Assembly: GCF_019683635.1 (NCBI RefSeq)
Contig: NZ_JADGIA010000004.1
Location: 1-62,523 of the forward strand
DNA from: Thermogemmatispora sp.
Lineage (GTDB): Bacteria; Chloroflexota; Ktedonobacteria; Ktedonobacterales; Ktedonobacteraceae
DNA length: 62,523 nucleotides
Direction of reading: 5' to 3'
Shown here: in pieces, positions 16,909 through 25,388 of the stretch
How positions within the stretch are numbered: position 1 is the first letter of the stretch
Layout of the letters: every line of letters begins with the position of its first letter
The notes under the pieces: generated by a model
What the model was told of the DNA's origin: nothing
Seen by the model: only the letters and a program-made list of their open reading frames with translations
Database searches by the model: none
Program-made: the position numbers and the translations under genes

Positions 16909-18951
16909 TTAGTTGATCTCCCAGACGTAGACGCTTCCATCCTGGCCGCCGCAGGCAAGGTAGCGCCCATCAGGTGACCAGGCGAGGGAGTAAATAAAAC
17001 CTTGCTGGCTGTCGTGGGCGAAGAGCTGCCGACCATCCATTGCCTGCCAGCAATGGACCTGACCATCGCGTCCGCCGGAGGCCAGCAGGGAACCTCGGGG
17101 GCGCCAGCTGAGGGCGTAGACTACCCCCTTGTGCCGGCGATAGATGAGCTGCTGCCTGCCGTGTTGGCTCTCCCAGATCTCGACGCTGCCGCCGGTCTTC
17201 CCTGCGGCGACGTAGCGCCCGTCGCGCGACCAGGCGATGGCGTTGATGCGCCGCTGCTGGCCGTAGCAGTGGATCTCTTTCCGTGAGAGGAGCCAGGAGG
17301 TCAGAAAGCTGCGTCCTTTGTTAGCAGGGCGTGGCCAGATGTGCAAGAGACCATCGCTGCCCCCCGAGGCGAGGCGCTGACCATCGGGGGACCAGGCTAC
17401 CGCTTTGACGCTGCGTCGATGGCCGCGATAGCTGCTGCTCTCCCAGGGGCTGGCCGCGGCCCAGACATGGACGGTAGCGTCATCGCTGGCCGAGGCCAGA
17501 GACTGGCCATCGGGCGCCCAGGCGACGCTGTAGACGTAGGAGGTATGACCCTGGTAGCTGGTGAGTTCATCGCCTGTGCTCAGGCTCCACAGGCGCACCG
17601 TGCCATCGCGTCCCGCTGAGGCAAGGCGCTGGCCGTCGGGGGACCAGGCCAGGCTGTAGACCGGTCCTCGATGCCCATTGCAGCACTGTTGCAGTCGCCC
17701 GCTGAGCGCCTCCCAGATCTGGACGCTGCCATCGGCCCCACTGGAGGCCAGAAGGCGCCCATCAGGGGACCAGGCGAGTGTGTAGATGCTGCTGTTCCGA
17801 CGATGGCCTGTATAGAGGCAGCGTATGATCAGGGGGGCAGTGGGAGGCGCGACGACGGAAACCGCCGTACTCGCAGAGGCCGGCGTGGGCCACGTGGGCC
17901 GGTACTGGCTGGCGCTCGGGCGTCCTGAGACAGTCAGGTGCTGGGTGAGCAGGCTTTCGAGTTCGGCTTTGACCTCCTGGATGCTACCCGGGCGGCGGCT
18001 GGCCTCTGTCTGGACCATGCGCATCACCAGTGCCTCTAGCCGACGATGTGCGGCGTCCTGCTGTGGAAAAGGGGCGAAGGTGAAAGGAGAGAGCGAGGGG
18101 TCCTGACCGGTGATCAGTTGATGGAGCGTAGCCCCAAGGGCGTAAATGTCCGTTTGCGGTGTCGACTGGGCCTTGCCGTACTGCTCGGGGGCGGCATAGC
18201 CAGCAGAGCCGAGAGCCGTTGTATCTTTGCTCTGGCCGGGCTTGAAGAGACGCGCGATGCCGAAATCGATCAAATAGAGATGCCCATCGCCCGTCAGCAT
18301 GATGTTCGCCGGCTTGAGGTCGCGGAAGATAATAGGTGGCTGGCGACTATGCAGGTAGTTGAGCACATCGCAGAGCTGAAGGCCAAGGCGCAGAACCTCG
18401 TCAAGGGGCAGTCGCCTGTCAGGTGTCTGACTCAGGCGCTCCTCCAGCGTTTCCCCTTCGATAAAGTCCATCACCAGGTACCAGCGCCCGTTTTCAGAGA
18501 AGTGGTCGTAAATACGTGGGAGATTCGGATGAATCAATCCAGCCAGCAACAGGGCCTCGTGCTGAAATGCCGCGGTGGCCTCCTGCAGCTCCTTGGAACT
18601 CAAGTACTGCTGACTCATCTCCTTAATGGCCAGCGTACGATTGGCCAGCAGTAGATCGGTTGCGCGGTAGACGGCACCGAAGCCCCCTTTCCCGACCTGA
18701 GCGATGATCTTGTAGCGTCCTCGCAGCAAAACGTTGGCTGGCAGGAGACCGGTGGTAGTGCTAGTCGGCGAGGCGGGAGCCGAGGTCGTCTGAGTCGGGA
18801 TCTGGGCCTGGTCGGCCACTAACGAGGGAGGCGCGCCATTCTGCAGCGGACGGCCACAGGCGAAGCAGAAACGGGCCTGGGGACGATTAGCCGCGCCACA
18901 GATGTCACAATAAAGAAGAAAGGAACCCTGCATGGCTTGCTGGTCCTGCAT
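16909..18951 (-). CDS. Serine/threonine protein kinase with zinc ribbon and WD40 propeller
   Basis: A 680-residue cytoplasmic kinase. An N-terminal zinc ribbon (YCDICG, FCFACG) leads into a short Pro/Thr linker and the kinase domain: GKGGFGAVYRA, catalytic lysine in LAIKEM, FRDLKPAN, LIDFGIARLF. From about residue 385 to the end are seven WD40 repeats, each with an AWSPDG turn and a W near the end, which would close one seven-bladed propeller. Kinase and activation-loop text (GYAAPEQYGKAQSTP) is nearly the same as in the TPR kinase at 9025-11337, so the two tails were joined to related heads. The start is uncertain (18951 or 18933). It is divergent from the metallo-hydrolase gene, 68 bp away. 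Confidence 0.93.
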   Translation of the reverse strand: MQDQQAMQGSFLLYCDICGAANRPQARFCFACGRPLQNGAPPSLVADQAQIPTQTTSAPASPTSTTTGLLPANVLLRGRYKIIAQVGKGGFGAVYRATDLLLANRTLAIKEMSQQYLSSKELQEATAAFQHEALLLAGLIHPNLPRIYDHFSENGRWYLVMDFIEGETLEERLSQTPDRRLPLDEVLRLGLQLCDVLNYLHSRQPPIIFRDLKPANIMLTGDGHLYLIDFGIARLFKPGQSKDTTALGSAGYAAPEQYGKAQSTPQTDIYALGATLHQLITGQDPSLSPFTFAPFPQQDAAHRRLEALVMRMVQTEASRRPGSIQEVKAELESLLTQHLTVSGRPSASQYRPTWPTPASASTAVSVVAPPTAPLIIRCLYTGHRRNSSIYTLAWSPDGRLLASSGADGSVQIWEALSGRLQQCCNGHRGPVYSLAWSPDGQRLASAGRDGTVRLWSLSTGDELTSYQGHTSYVYSVAWAPDGQSLASASDDATVHVWAAASPWESSSYRGHRRSVKAVAWSPDGQRLASGGSDGLLHIWPRPANKGRSFLTSWLLSRKEIHCYGQQRRINAIAWSRDGRYVAAGKTGGSVEIWESQHGRQQLIYRRHKGVVYALSWRPRGSLLASGGRDGQVHCWQAMDGRQLFAHDSQQGFIYSLAWSPDGRYLACGGQDGSVYVWEIN

Positions 18952-19019
18952 GCTACCGATGATCTGCCTGCATGGTAGCATCTGGAACGTTCGTCTGTCA
19001 AGAAGAGGGATGACAAACG

Positions 19020-19760
19020 ATGAGCTATCTCATGCTGCTTGGTACGGGCACCTGTCAAATCGAGCTGGAGCGCCGGGCCTCCAGCGTTCTCCTGCACCTG
19101 GCTGGGCTGCCCATCCTCTTCGATTGCGGGCGCGGCATCAGCCAGCGTCTCGCTGAAGTTGGCCTCAATCCCAACGCTCTGGAGCATATCGTCATCTCGC
19201 ACTTTCACCCCGATCACGTCTCCGATCTCATTCCCCTGCTGCATGCGGGCGCCTGGTCGCGGCGGCAGCCGCGTAAACATGACCTCCACCTCTACGGGCC
19301 GCCTGGACTGCAGCGCCTGATCGATGGACTGATGCGCCTCTTCAGTCCACACAGCTTCCGTCAGCCCCATTATCAGATTCTGGTCCACGAAATTACAGAG
19401 GAAGCATTTCAGATCGGCCCTTACCGCTTTGATTTCATCGAGCTGCCGCCCGCGGGCAACCACGGCCTGCGTTTCAGCTGGCAGGGGCAGCGCTACGCCA
19501 TTACCGGCGACTCCTCCTTTCATGAGCAAGAGCGCCTCTTTCTGCAGGGCGTGGACCTGGCCATCATCGACTCTGGCCATCTCAGCGATGACGAGATCGT
19601 CCAGCTGGCCGCTGCTACCCAGGTCAGGACGCTCGTCTGCTCGCATCTCTACCGCGAGCTTGACGCCGCCCGCCTGCAGGAGCGGGCGCGCGCCGAGGGC
19701 TATCGCGGCCTGATCATCGTTGGGCGCGATCTCATGACCTTTGCCTTGCCCGACGAGTGA
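19020..19760 (+). CDS. MBL-fold metallo-hydrolase, RNase Z-like
   Basis: A 246-residue beta-lactamase-fold metal hydrolase. The metal-binding HxHxDH motif is SHFHPDHVSD (about residue 60-70); ITGDSSFHE carries the next Asp and CSHLY a later His. The fold starts at once (LLGTGTCQIELERRASS) and the order fits the RNase Z / ElaC-like group, which process tRNA 3' ends or cleave phosphodiesters. The protein is shorter than most RNase Z (300 residues) and lacks an obvious exosite arm, so I do not name it rnz. The start has GAGGGATGA upstream. Confidence 0.85.
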   Translation: MSYLMLLGTGTCQIELERRASSVLLHLAGLPILFDCGRGISQRLAEVGLNPNALEHIVISHFHPDHVSDLIPLLHAGAWSRRQPRKHDLHLYGPPGLQRLIDGLMRLFSPHSFRQPHYQILVHEITEEAFQIGPYRFDFIELPPAGNHGLRFSWQGQRYAITGDSSFHEQERLFLQGVDLAIIDSGHLSDDEIVQLAAATQVRTLVCSHLYRELDAARLQERARAEGYRGLIIVGRDLMTFALPDE

Positions 19761-19790
19761 CACACGAGCGAACAGACGAGCACTGAGACC

Positions 19791-22700
19791 TTAGTCGTTT
19801 GGACAGAGGCGATGAGCGGTTAAGAGTTCCGGTGGAATCGGGCGATCTGGCAGCGGCGGGCGCCCGCGGTGATGGTAGAGGTGCATACCGCTGCGGGAAT
19901 CGATCAGCACCAGGGTGAACTGGCGCAGCAGGGGACTGCCCGGAGGCAGCGCTCGCGCCACGCGATCACCCGGAAGCCGCGGATTGAGCACGATCCAGTC
20001 GACGCTGGCTCCTGGATTGCGCAGAGCTTGCTGCCAGAGCCGGCCCGAGCCATCGTAGATCACATTACGGAAGTTGATGCCGGCCTCCGAAACGTCGAAA
20101 TTGGTGGGAGAGACGTCCTCTAAGATCAGGCCGCCGTTGTAGTGCCTGGCCAGGTAGATGCTGACCGGGTGGGTGCCGGTGCAGGAGTTCCCGTAGAGGC
20201 CGTCCTGCAGGGTCACAATGCCGGTCGCGGCAATGAAGCAAGCCTGACCGCAGATCGCTCCGGCGCAGGCCAGGCGCCCCAGGAGATGAAGCCGCCCCCG
20301 CAACAGGCGCAGCCCACTGCTCATCAACGTGGCCAACAGCAGGGCAGCTGGCACCACAACCGCCGCGCCGTGCCGATCGTTGTAGAGGCGCCCGGGATCA
20401 TGGCCCGGCCCGATCTCCGGTAACAGGATCAGCGCCTGCCCGCTATAGATCGAGAGCACATAGAAGCCGAGGGGGGCCATGAAGGCGATCAGAGCCAGGG
20501 TCTCCGGCCTCAGCCGGTGACTGAGCAGAAAGAAGATGAAGGCCAGCAGCGAGAGAAAGAGCAAAAATGGCCCGAAGGTTTTCACAGAGAGCAGCATGTA
20601 GGTCAGCAGCGAGAGACTGACATTGTGATAGGTATAGAAGCGGCCAGCTCGGGCGAAGCTGGAGAGCAACATCTCAGAGGAAAAAGGGCCATGCAAGAAA
20701 AAGAAGGTGTCGCCAAAGATGATGCGGTTCCAGGCCAGCCAGAGGGCGATGCCGAGGCCCCCCAGGAGGGCGAAAACGAGGGTATTGGCGCAGATCTCGG
20801 CGAAGGAGCGCCGCTTGAGCAGGCTGGTCAGGCTGACCAGGAGAAGCAAACAAACAAAGAAAGACCAGCCTTCGTAGCGGGAGAGCGTTGCCAGGAAGGT
20901 GCCGGCAGCCGCCAGTACCAGGTAGCGCGGGCGATTCTCCTGGGCCCAGCTCAAGAAGTAGTAGCCGGCCACCGTCATCATGCAAATCAGGATTAATTCG
21001 GTGAGCGGTGTCGACTGAAGGTAGAGAATATTGGGATTGAGCATGAAGACCAGGGAACAGAGGAAGGCGGCCCAGCGGTCGCGTGTCAGGCGCAGGCCAC
21101 CGCGGTAGAGGTAGAGGGCAGCGATGATATAGCAGATCATTGAGACAAAGCTGCCGGCTAGCCCAGAGTGCCAGAGGAAGTCATTCCAGACGAAAGGCAG
21201 CATCAGCACATGAGGCAGCGGCAGCCAGACGCCGCCAAGCTGGGCCAGACCGGGCGTGGCGCTATCGAAGACGCTGCGGGCGATGCGCAGGTGGGCGTAG
21301 GCATCTCCGTAGAGTAGGATCTCCTGATGGACAAAGAAGTAGACGCAGGCCGAGATGCTGCTCAGGCAAGCGCAGAGGAAGGTCACCAGTGCTCCCAGGT
21401 CATGGGGACGCGAGCGCCGAATGCGCGGCAAGGGACGGATGGTCGTCTCGGGTGTCAAAACCAGGCGCAGTGGCTTGAAGGGGGTATGAGCGCCCAAGCG
21501 AATAGGGGTCAGGCCGACCTCGATCTCGCTCGGCCCGCGCTGAGGAGTCGAGGGAATCACCGTAGAGCTGAACTGGTTGATAGATTGTGGCTGCTTGAGC
21601 AGGTGGAAGCCGTGCAGTGTCTTCTGCCAGTAGTGGGGCCGAACCAGCAGCTCGGCGAGGGCCAGATAAGCGGCCAGGCTGTCCAGCAGCCAGCAGCAGG
21701 GCATCAGCAAGGCCCAGGGCACCAGCGCATAATAGCGGCGATGCAGCAGCGCCAGCAGGTTGAGGTAGAGGTGGAAAAAGTTGCCGAAGATCAGACAGAA
21801 GGCGCCCGCGTAGAGGATGGGGCCGGGGAAGAGCAGGTGGTAGAAAGCCTGGTAGCGGCCACCGGTGCAGACGTAGAAGATCGAGAGCGCCCAGACGATG
21901 GGATTCAGGAGAAGGCTGGCGGCGCTGGCGCCGATCACCAGTTGCACGCTACAGAGTTCGCGCAGGCGCCGCTCGCGCCAATAGGCCAGGGGATGGCGCA
22001 TATAGACCAGATAGGTCTGCATATAGCCTTTAATCCAGCGCGAGCGCTGGCGTAGCCAGTTGCTGAGGCGAGAATTAGCCTCCTCATAGGTCGTCGAATC
22101 GAGAATCACGGTCTTGAAGCCATGTCGGAAGAGGCGCAGGCCGAGATCGCAGTCCTCGGTAACATTGAAGGCGTCCCAGCCGCCGACGGCGCGCAGCACA
22201 GAGACGCGAAAGTGGTTCGAGGTGCCACCGAGCGGCAGCGGCAGACCGAGCCGTTGCAAGCCCGGCAGCACCAGATCAAACCAGAGGGAATACTCAGCGG
22301 TAAAGAGGCGAGTCAGGAGATTTTGTGAAGGATTATAGCAATTCAGACGCGCCTGCACGCAGGCCAGCGAGTAGTCGTGCTGAGCGAAGGTCAGCACAGC
22401 TTTTTTCAGCTGCAAAGGATCGGGGATATCCTCGGCGTCGTAGATGACCAGGTAGTCGCCCCGGGCGTGTAGCAGTCCATAGTTACAGGCGCGGGCCTTG
22501 GTGCGGGGATAGCCGCGTGGCACGACGAGCACCCGGAAGTGAGCGGGGAGGGCCAGCTGCTTGAGGGCGGCACGCGTCTCCACATCATCTTCCTCTGTCA
22601 GCAGGAGGATCTCCAAACGATCGCGGGGGTAGTCCAGGGCGCGCAGAGCGGTCACCATCTGGCCGACCACGGCGGCCTCACGGTAGAGCGGGCACAGGAT

Positions 22701-23183
22701 GGTGTAGCGGGGCCAGTCAGCATTATTGAGGGCCTTGATCAGATGCTCGTCGATCCCCTCATCGCCGCTGGCCTCGACGGGGGCCAGCAGGTGGGTACCC
22801 AGAATAGCGAACTGCAGCAGCAAATGGGCAACATAGAGCAGCGTGATCAGGGTCGAGGCCACAACCAGCAGCACTGGCCCTTTCCAGGCCAAAGCGCTGC
22901 CCCAGATCAGCAAGAGGCCACCCAGTATCATAAGCTGCGCCCGACTGAAGGTGTGCAGGGCGGCGCGCTCAGGGTGGAATGGTGCAAAGACGGTCACCTC
23001 CTTGCCATGAATCAGGATCGGACGGCAGGCCGCACGCTGGTATTCTGCAAGCTCGCGACTGTTGCTGCGCGCCGCGCTGGGGCTAACGTTGCCCTCTAGC
23101 CAGCGCCGATAGCGCGCCACACGGTTGCGAAATTGTAGCTCGCTGAATTTAGGGGACTCTTTTGTCAGAAGACCGGACGCCAT
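19791..23183 (-). CDS. Fused family-2 glycosyltransferase and GT-C-like membrane transferase
   Basis: A 1130-residue membrane protein with two modules. Residues about 70-130 hold two helices; 155-400 form a processive GT2 domain like cellulose synthase: IYDAEDIPDP (DxD), VTEDCDLGLRLF, and QRSRWIKGYMQT (QxxRW). More helices follow to about residue 530. After a polar linker (540-600) a second polytopic module begins near LLYGDAYAHLRIARSV, with an acidic first loop and some ten helices, in the style of dolichyl-phosphate mannosyltransferase/ArnT GT-C enzymes (SRYEGWSFFVC). The start at 23183 has GGAGGAGAGG. It probably makes and modifies a surface glycan together with the GT2 gene 36 bp upstream. 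Confidence 0.88.
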   Translation of the reverse strand: MASGLLTKESPKFSELQFRNRVARYRRWLEGNVSPSAARSNSRELAEYQRAACRPILIHGKEVTVFAPFHPERAALHTFSRAQLMILGGLLLIWGSALAWKGPVLLVVASTLITLLYVAHLLLQFAILGTHLLAPVEASGDEGIDEHLIKALNNADWPRYTILCPLYREAAVVGQMVTALRALDYPRDRLEILLLTEEDDVETRAALKQLALPAHFRVLVVPRGYPRTKARACNYGLLHARGDYLVIYDAEDIPDPLQLKKAVLTFAQHDYSLACVQARLNCYNPSQNLLTRLFTAEYSLWFDLVLPGLQRLGLPLPLGGTSNHFRVSVLRAVGGWDAFNVTEDCDLGLRLFRHGFKTVILDSTTYEEANSRLSNWLRQRSRWIKGYMQTYLVYMRHPLAYWRERRLRELCSVQLVIGASAASLLLNPIVWALSIFYVCTGGRYQAFYHLLFPGPILYAGAFCLIFGNFFHLYLNLLALLHRRYYALVPWALLMPCCWLLDSLAAYLALAELLVRPHYWQKTLHGFHLLKQPQSINQFSSTVIPSTPQRGPSEIEVGLTPIRLGAHTPFKPLRLVLTPETTIRPLPRIRRSRPHDLGALVTFLCACLSSISACVYFFVHQEILLYGDAYAHLRIARSVFDSATPGLAQLGGVWLPLPHVLMLPFVWNDFLWHSGLAGSFVSMICYIIAALYLYRGGLRLTRDRWAAFLCSLVFMLNPNILYLQSTPLTELILICMMTVAGYYFLSWAQENRPRYLVLAAAGTFLATLSRYEGWSFFVCLLLLVSLTSLLKRRSFAEICANTLVFALLGGLGIALWLAWNRIIFGDTFFFLHGPFSSEMLLSSFARAGRFYTYHNVSLSLLTYMLLSVKTFGPFLLFLSLLAFIFFLLSHRLRPETLALIAFMAPLGFYVLSIYSGQALILLPEIGPGHDPGRLYNDRHGAAVVVPAALLLATLMSSGLRLLRGRLHLLGRLACAGAICGQACFIAATGIVTLQDGLYGNSCTGTHPVSIYLARHYNGGLILEDVSPTNFDVSEAGINFRNVIYDGSGRLWQQALRNPGASVDWIVLNPRLPGDRVARALPPGSPLLRQFTLVLIDSRSGMHLYHHRGRPPLPDRPIPPELLTAHRLCPND

Positions 23184-23219
23184 TGAATCCTCTCCTCCAC
23201 ACTCCTCCAGTAATACTGC

Positions 23220-24017
23220 TCAAATACATCCATGCTCTTCTTGATAGCAGCGACCGCTGTAGTTGCTCAGCTCGCAGAGGGCTTCCCAGCAGAGGGCGAG
23301 CTTGCGCCGCAGTGACGGCCTGACGGGTTCGCTCGCTTTCTCTGTGCCAATCGCGATCTCGGTGTAGACGTAGCCAGCGCGCACAAATTTATGGATCATT
23401 TCGGCATTAATGAGGTGCCCCTGCATCTCCAGGGCTTGTTGACGGAAAAACTCGGCGCGATAGAGCTTAAAGGGACAGGAGAGATCGCGCACACGCAGAC
23501 CCAGAGTGAAGCGCAACAGCCAGCTCCAGAGCAGCGCGGTCAACTGCTGCCAGCCCTGGCGCTGGCGAAAGCCGAGCACTGCGTCGTAGTCGCTCAGCAG
23601 GGCAAAGCTGCGCTTGAGGAGGTCCACATTGAAGCCAGGCTGAGCCTCCGTGAGGAGGACGAACTCTTTGCTGGTTTGGCTCAGGGCACTGACCAGGGCC
23701 TGGCCATAACTGCAGCTCGCGGGCTGGTGTAGGACGATCAGCCGCGGCTCCTCCGCGGCAAGGCGTTCGAGCAGTATGCCAGTGCGATCATGGCTCCCGC
23801 GATCGACAGCAAGAATCTCCAGGTCATCGGCCCAATCTGCCAGGTTGCTCAGCAGCGAGCGCACAACCAGTTCGATGCTCGCTTCGTCGTTCTGCGTCAA
23901 GAGCACGATCGAGAGGCTGCGTGGAACAGCGGCGGCTTCAGTATTGGACAGGACTTGCGCCCTGCCCGGTGCCTCCGTATCCTTGGTGTCGCTTTGTGCC
24001 AGGGACGATATGCTCAT
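23220..24017 (-). CDS. GT2-type glycosyltransferase, DPM1-like, with altered active site
   Basis: A 265-residue GT2-fold protein. SIVLLTQNDEASIELVVRSL is the usual N-terminal strand and helix; LEILAVDRGSHDRT stands where families have DDGSTDGT; ALVSALSQTSKEFVLLTEAQPGF stands where the nucleotide-sugar DxD (typically DADLQ) is expected, but the Asp pair is absent. LGLRVRDLSCPFKLYR matches the F-K-x-Y/R region of DPM1-like enzymes. No membrane segment is certain. It starts at 24017 with GAAAGGA upstream, and is 36 bp before the GT2/GT-C fusion gene. It may be a catalytically reduced partner; a non-DxD enzyme is also possible. Confidence 0.8.
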   Translation of the reverse strand: MSISSLAQSDTKDTEAPGRAQVLSNTEAAAVPRSLSIVLLTQNDEASIELVVRSLLSNLADWADDLEILAVDRGSHDRTGILLERLAAEEPRLIVLHQPASCSYGQALVSALSQTSKEFVLLTEAQPGFNVDLLKRSFALLSDYDAVLGFRQRQGWQQLTALLWSWLLRFTLGLRVRDLSCPFKLYRAEFFRQQALEMQGHLINAEMIHKFVRAGYVYTEIAIGTEKASEPVRPSLRRKLALCWEALCELSNYSGRCYQEEHGCI

Positions 24018-24370
24018 TGTGCTAGATATCCTTTCTCTAGATATGTGGCTACAGGTGCTTATTACCGTCTTTCTTCACACCGTAGAAGAAAGCTTTCCTT
24101 GCCTTTCTTAAGCTATTATGCGGGTGAGGAATTTAATATGTATTTGAATATGACCAAGACGGAGATAAGAGGGGACGAATGTTTGCTTCTGCATAAAAGA
24201 CTGGCATAGTCTCTTTGATATGAAGTACAATCAATTAATACAAGATCGTCGCTGATGAGAGAGGGGCTGAGAGATAGAGCGTAGGACTCTTGCCCGGAGA
24301 GTGTAGCTGGGCGGACAGCTTTTCGTCGTAGTACCTAAAAGGACGATCAGATGAGAGGAAGATTCCGACC
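24018..24370. other. Divergent intergenic region, AT-rich
   Basis: This 353-bp space parts the minus-strand glycosyltransferases from the plus-strand DUF488 gene. It is visibly richer in A and T than its flanks. No gene was found; one plus-strand promoter candidate is listed separately, and no good minus-strand promoter was picked out. Confidence 0.6.
24215..24244 (+). promoter_or_regulatory. Promoter candidate for the DUF488 gene
   Basis: TTGATA (24215-24220), 18 nt, then TACAAG (24239-24244). The -35 box matches five of six bases, the -10 box four. Transcription near 24251 would leave a leader of about 120 nt before the GTG at 24371. Confidence 0.35.
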
Positions 24371-25285
24371 GTGGCTATGCTCTATCGTCAGCGGCTCATC
24401 TTAGCACTGGCCGAACTGGCTGAGGGAGAGCTAGAGGAGGAGGCGGCGCAGCAGCTGCTGATGCTCTTATGCGACCGTGTGCGGAGCGAGCAAAGAGAGG
24501 CTCCTTATGAATTCGTTCCTGGGGGGAGGCGCTGGCGCAGCTTTGTTCTGGAGCACGACCTGCAGACGCTGCGTCTGCGTCGCTATCTGACGCCGCCGCC
24601 GCGGGTGGCGCTGCTTGCTCCTGTGGCAGGAGGCTCCTACCTGTCCCAGCTCCGTCAGGAGGATCGCCGCTTGTTGTCGCAAGTGTGGGAGGAAGGCCGG
24701 GGCCTGATGGCTGAGCGGAGTGGAGGCTTGCAGCTGCTGAGATGGCACCGGCAGCCCAGTGCTCTCCCCTCGCTGGAGGGGGGGCGTGGCGAAGCAGAGG
24801 AGAGCGCCTGTCTCTTCACGCTCGGCTACGAAGGCTTAAGCCTGGACGCCTATCTAACTCTGTTGCTCTCCCATCAGGTGCGTCTTCTAGTCGATGTACG
24901 ACGTCACCCATTTTCGCGCAAGTTTGGCTTTGCCAGGAAGCGCCTGGCTCAGGCCCTCTACGAGGTGGGGATCGCCTATCTCCATCTCCCGGCTCTGGGG
25001 GTGCCCTCCGAGCTGCGGAAAGAGCTGGAGAGCGAAGATGCGTATCGCGCTCTCTTTGCTCGTTATGTCACTGATCTGCTTCCGCAGGCAAAGGAGAGCA
25101 TTGAGCAGCTAGCAGCTCTCATTGCTGAAAAGAGGCGAGTGGCGCTGACCTGTTTTGAGGCTGATCCCGGCCACTGCCATCGTGCTGTCCTGGCTGCGTA
25201 CCTGCGTCGGCACGGCCACATCACTGTTCCTATCGTGCACGTAACCAGTACAACTGTCTCTGTCGAAGTGCAAGAGCCTGGCTAG
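24371..25285 (+). CDS. DUF488-domain protein with N-terminal extension
   Basis: A 304-residue protein. The C-terminal half (about 145-300) is a DUF488 domain: LFTLGYEGLSLDAYLTLL, LLVDVRRHPFSRKFGFARKRL, HLPALGVP, YVTDLLPQ, and VALTCFEADPGHCHRAVLA with paired Cys/His. The DUF488 family has no settled function; the Cys/His set could bind metal or form a catalytic site. The N-terminal 140 residues are helical and acidic or Arg-rich and have no match that I know. The GTG start has AGAGGA upstream; ATG at 24377 is the alternative. It is followed at 103 bp by the gene at 25389-26258, in the same direction, and they are likely cotranscribed. Confidence 0.82.
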   Translation: MAMLYRQRLILALAELAEGELEEEAAQQLLMLLCDRVRSEQREAPYEFVPGGRRWRSFVLEHDLQTLRLRRYLTPPPRVALLAPVAGGSYLSQLRQEDRRLLSQVWEEGRGLMAERSGGLQLLRWHRQPSALPSLEGGRGEAEESACLFTLGYEGLSLDAYLTLLLSHQVRLLVDVRRHPFSRKFGFARKRLAQALYEVGIAYLHLPALGVPSELRKELESEDAYRALFARYVTDLLPQAKESIEQLAALIAEKRRVALTCFEADPGHCHRAVLAAYLRRHGHITVPIVHVTSTTVSVEVQEPG

Positions 25286-25388
25286 TTGCAGCTGGCAGAC
25301 ACTGGCTGTGCTGGAAGGCTAGACGGCTGTGGCCAGCCAGGGCTTGAAGTGAGGGGACCGACCCCGCTGGCGCAAAGGAGGCTCTAGC

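Noticed and set aside
19020-19760. Naming the metallo-hydrolase as rnz
   Set aside because: It has the metal motif but is shorter than RNase Z and shows no clear exosite arm, so only the fold is claimed.
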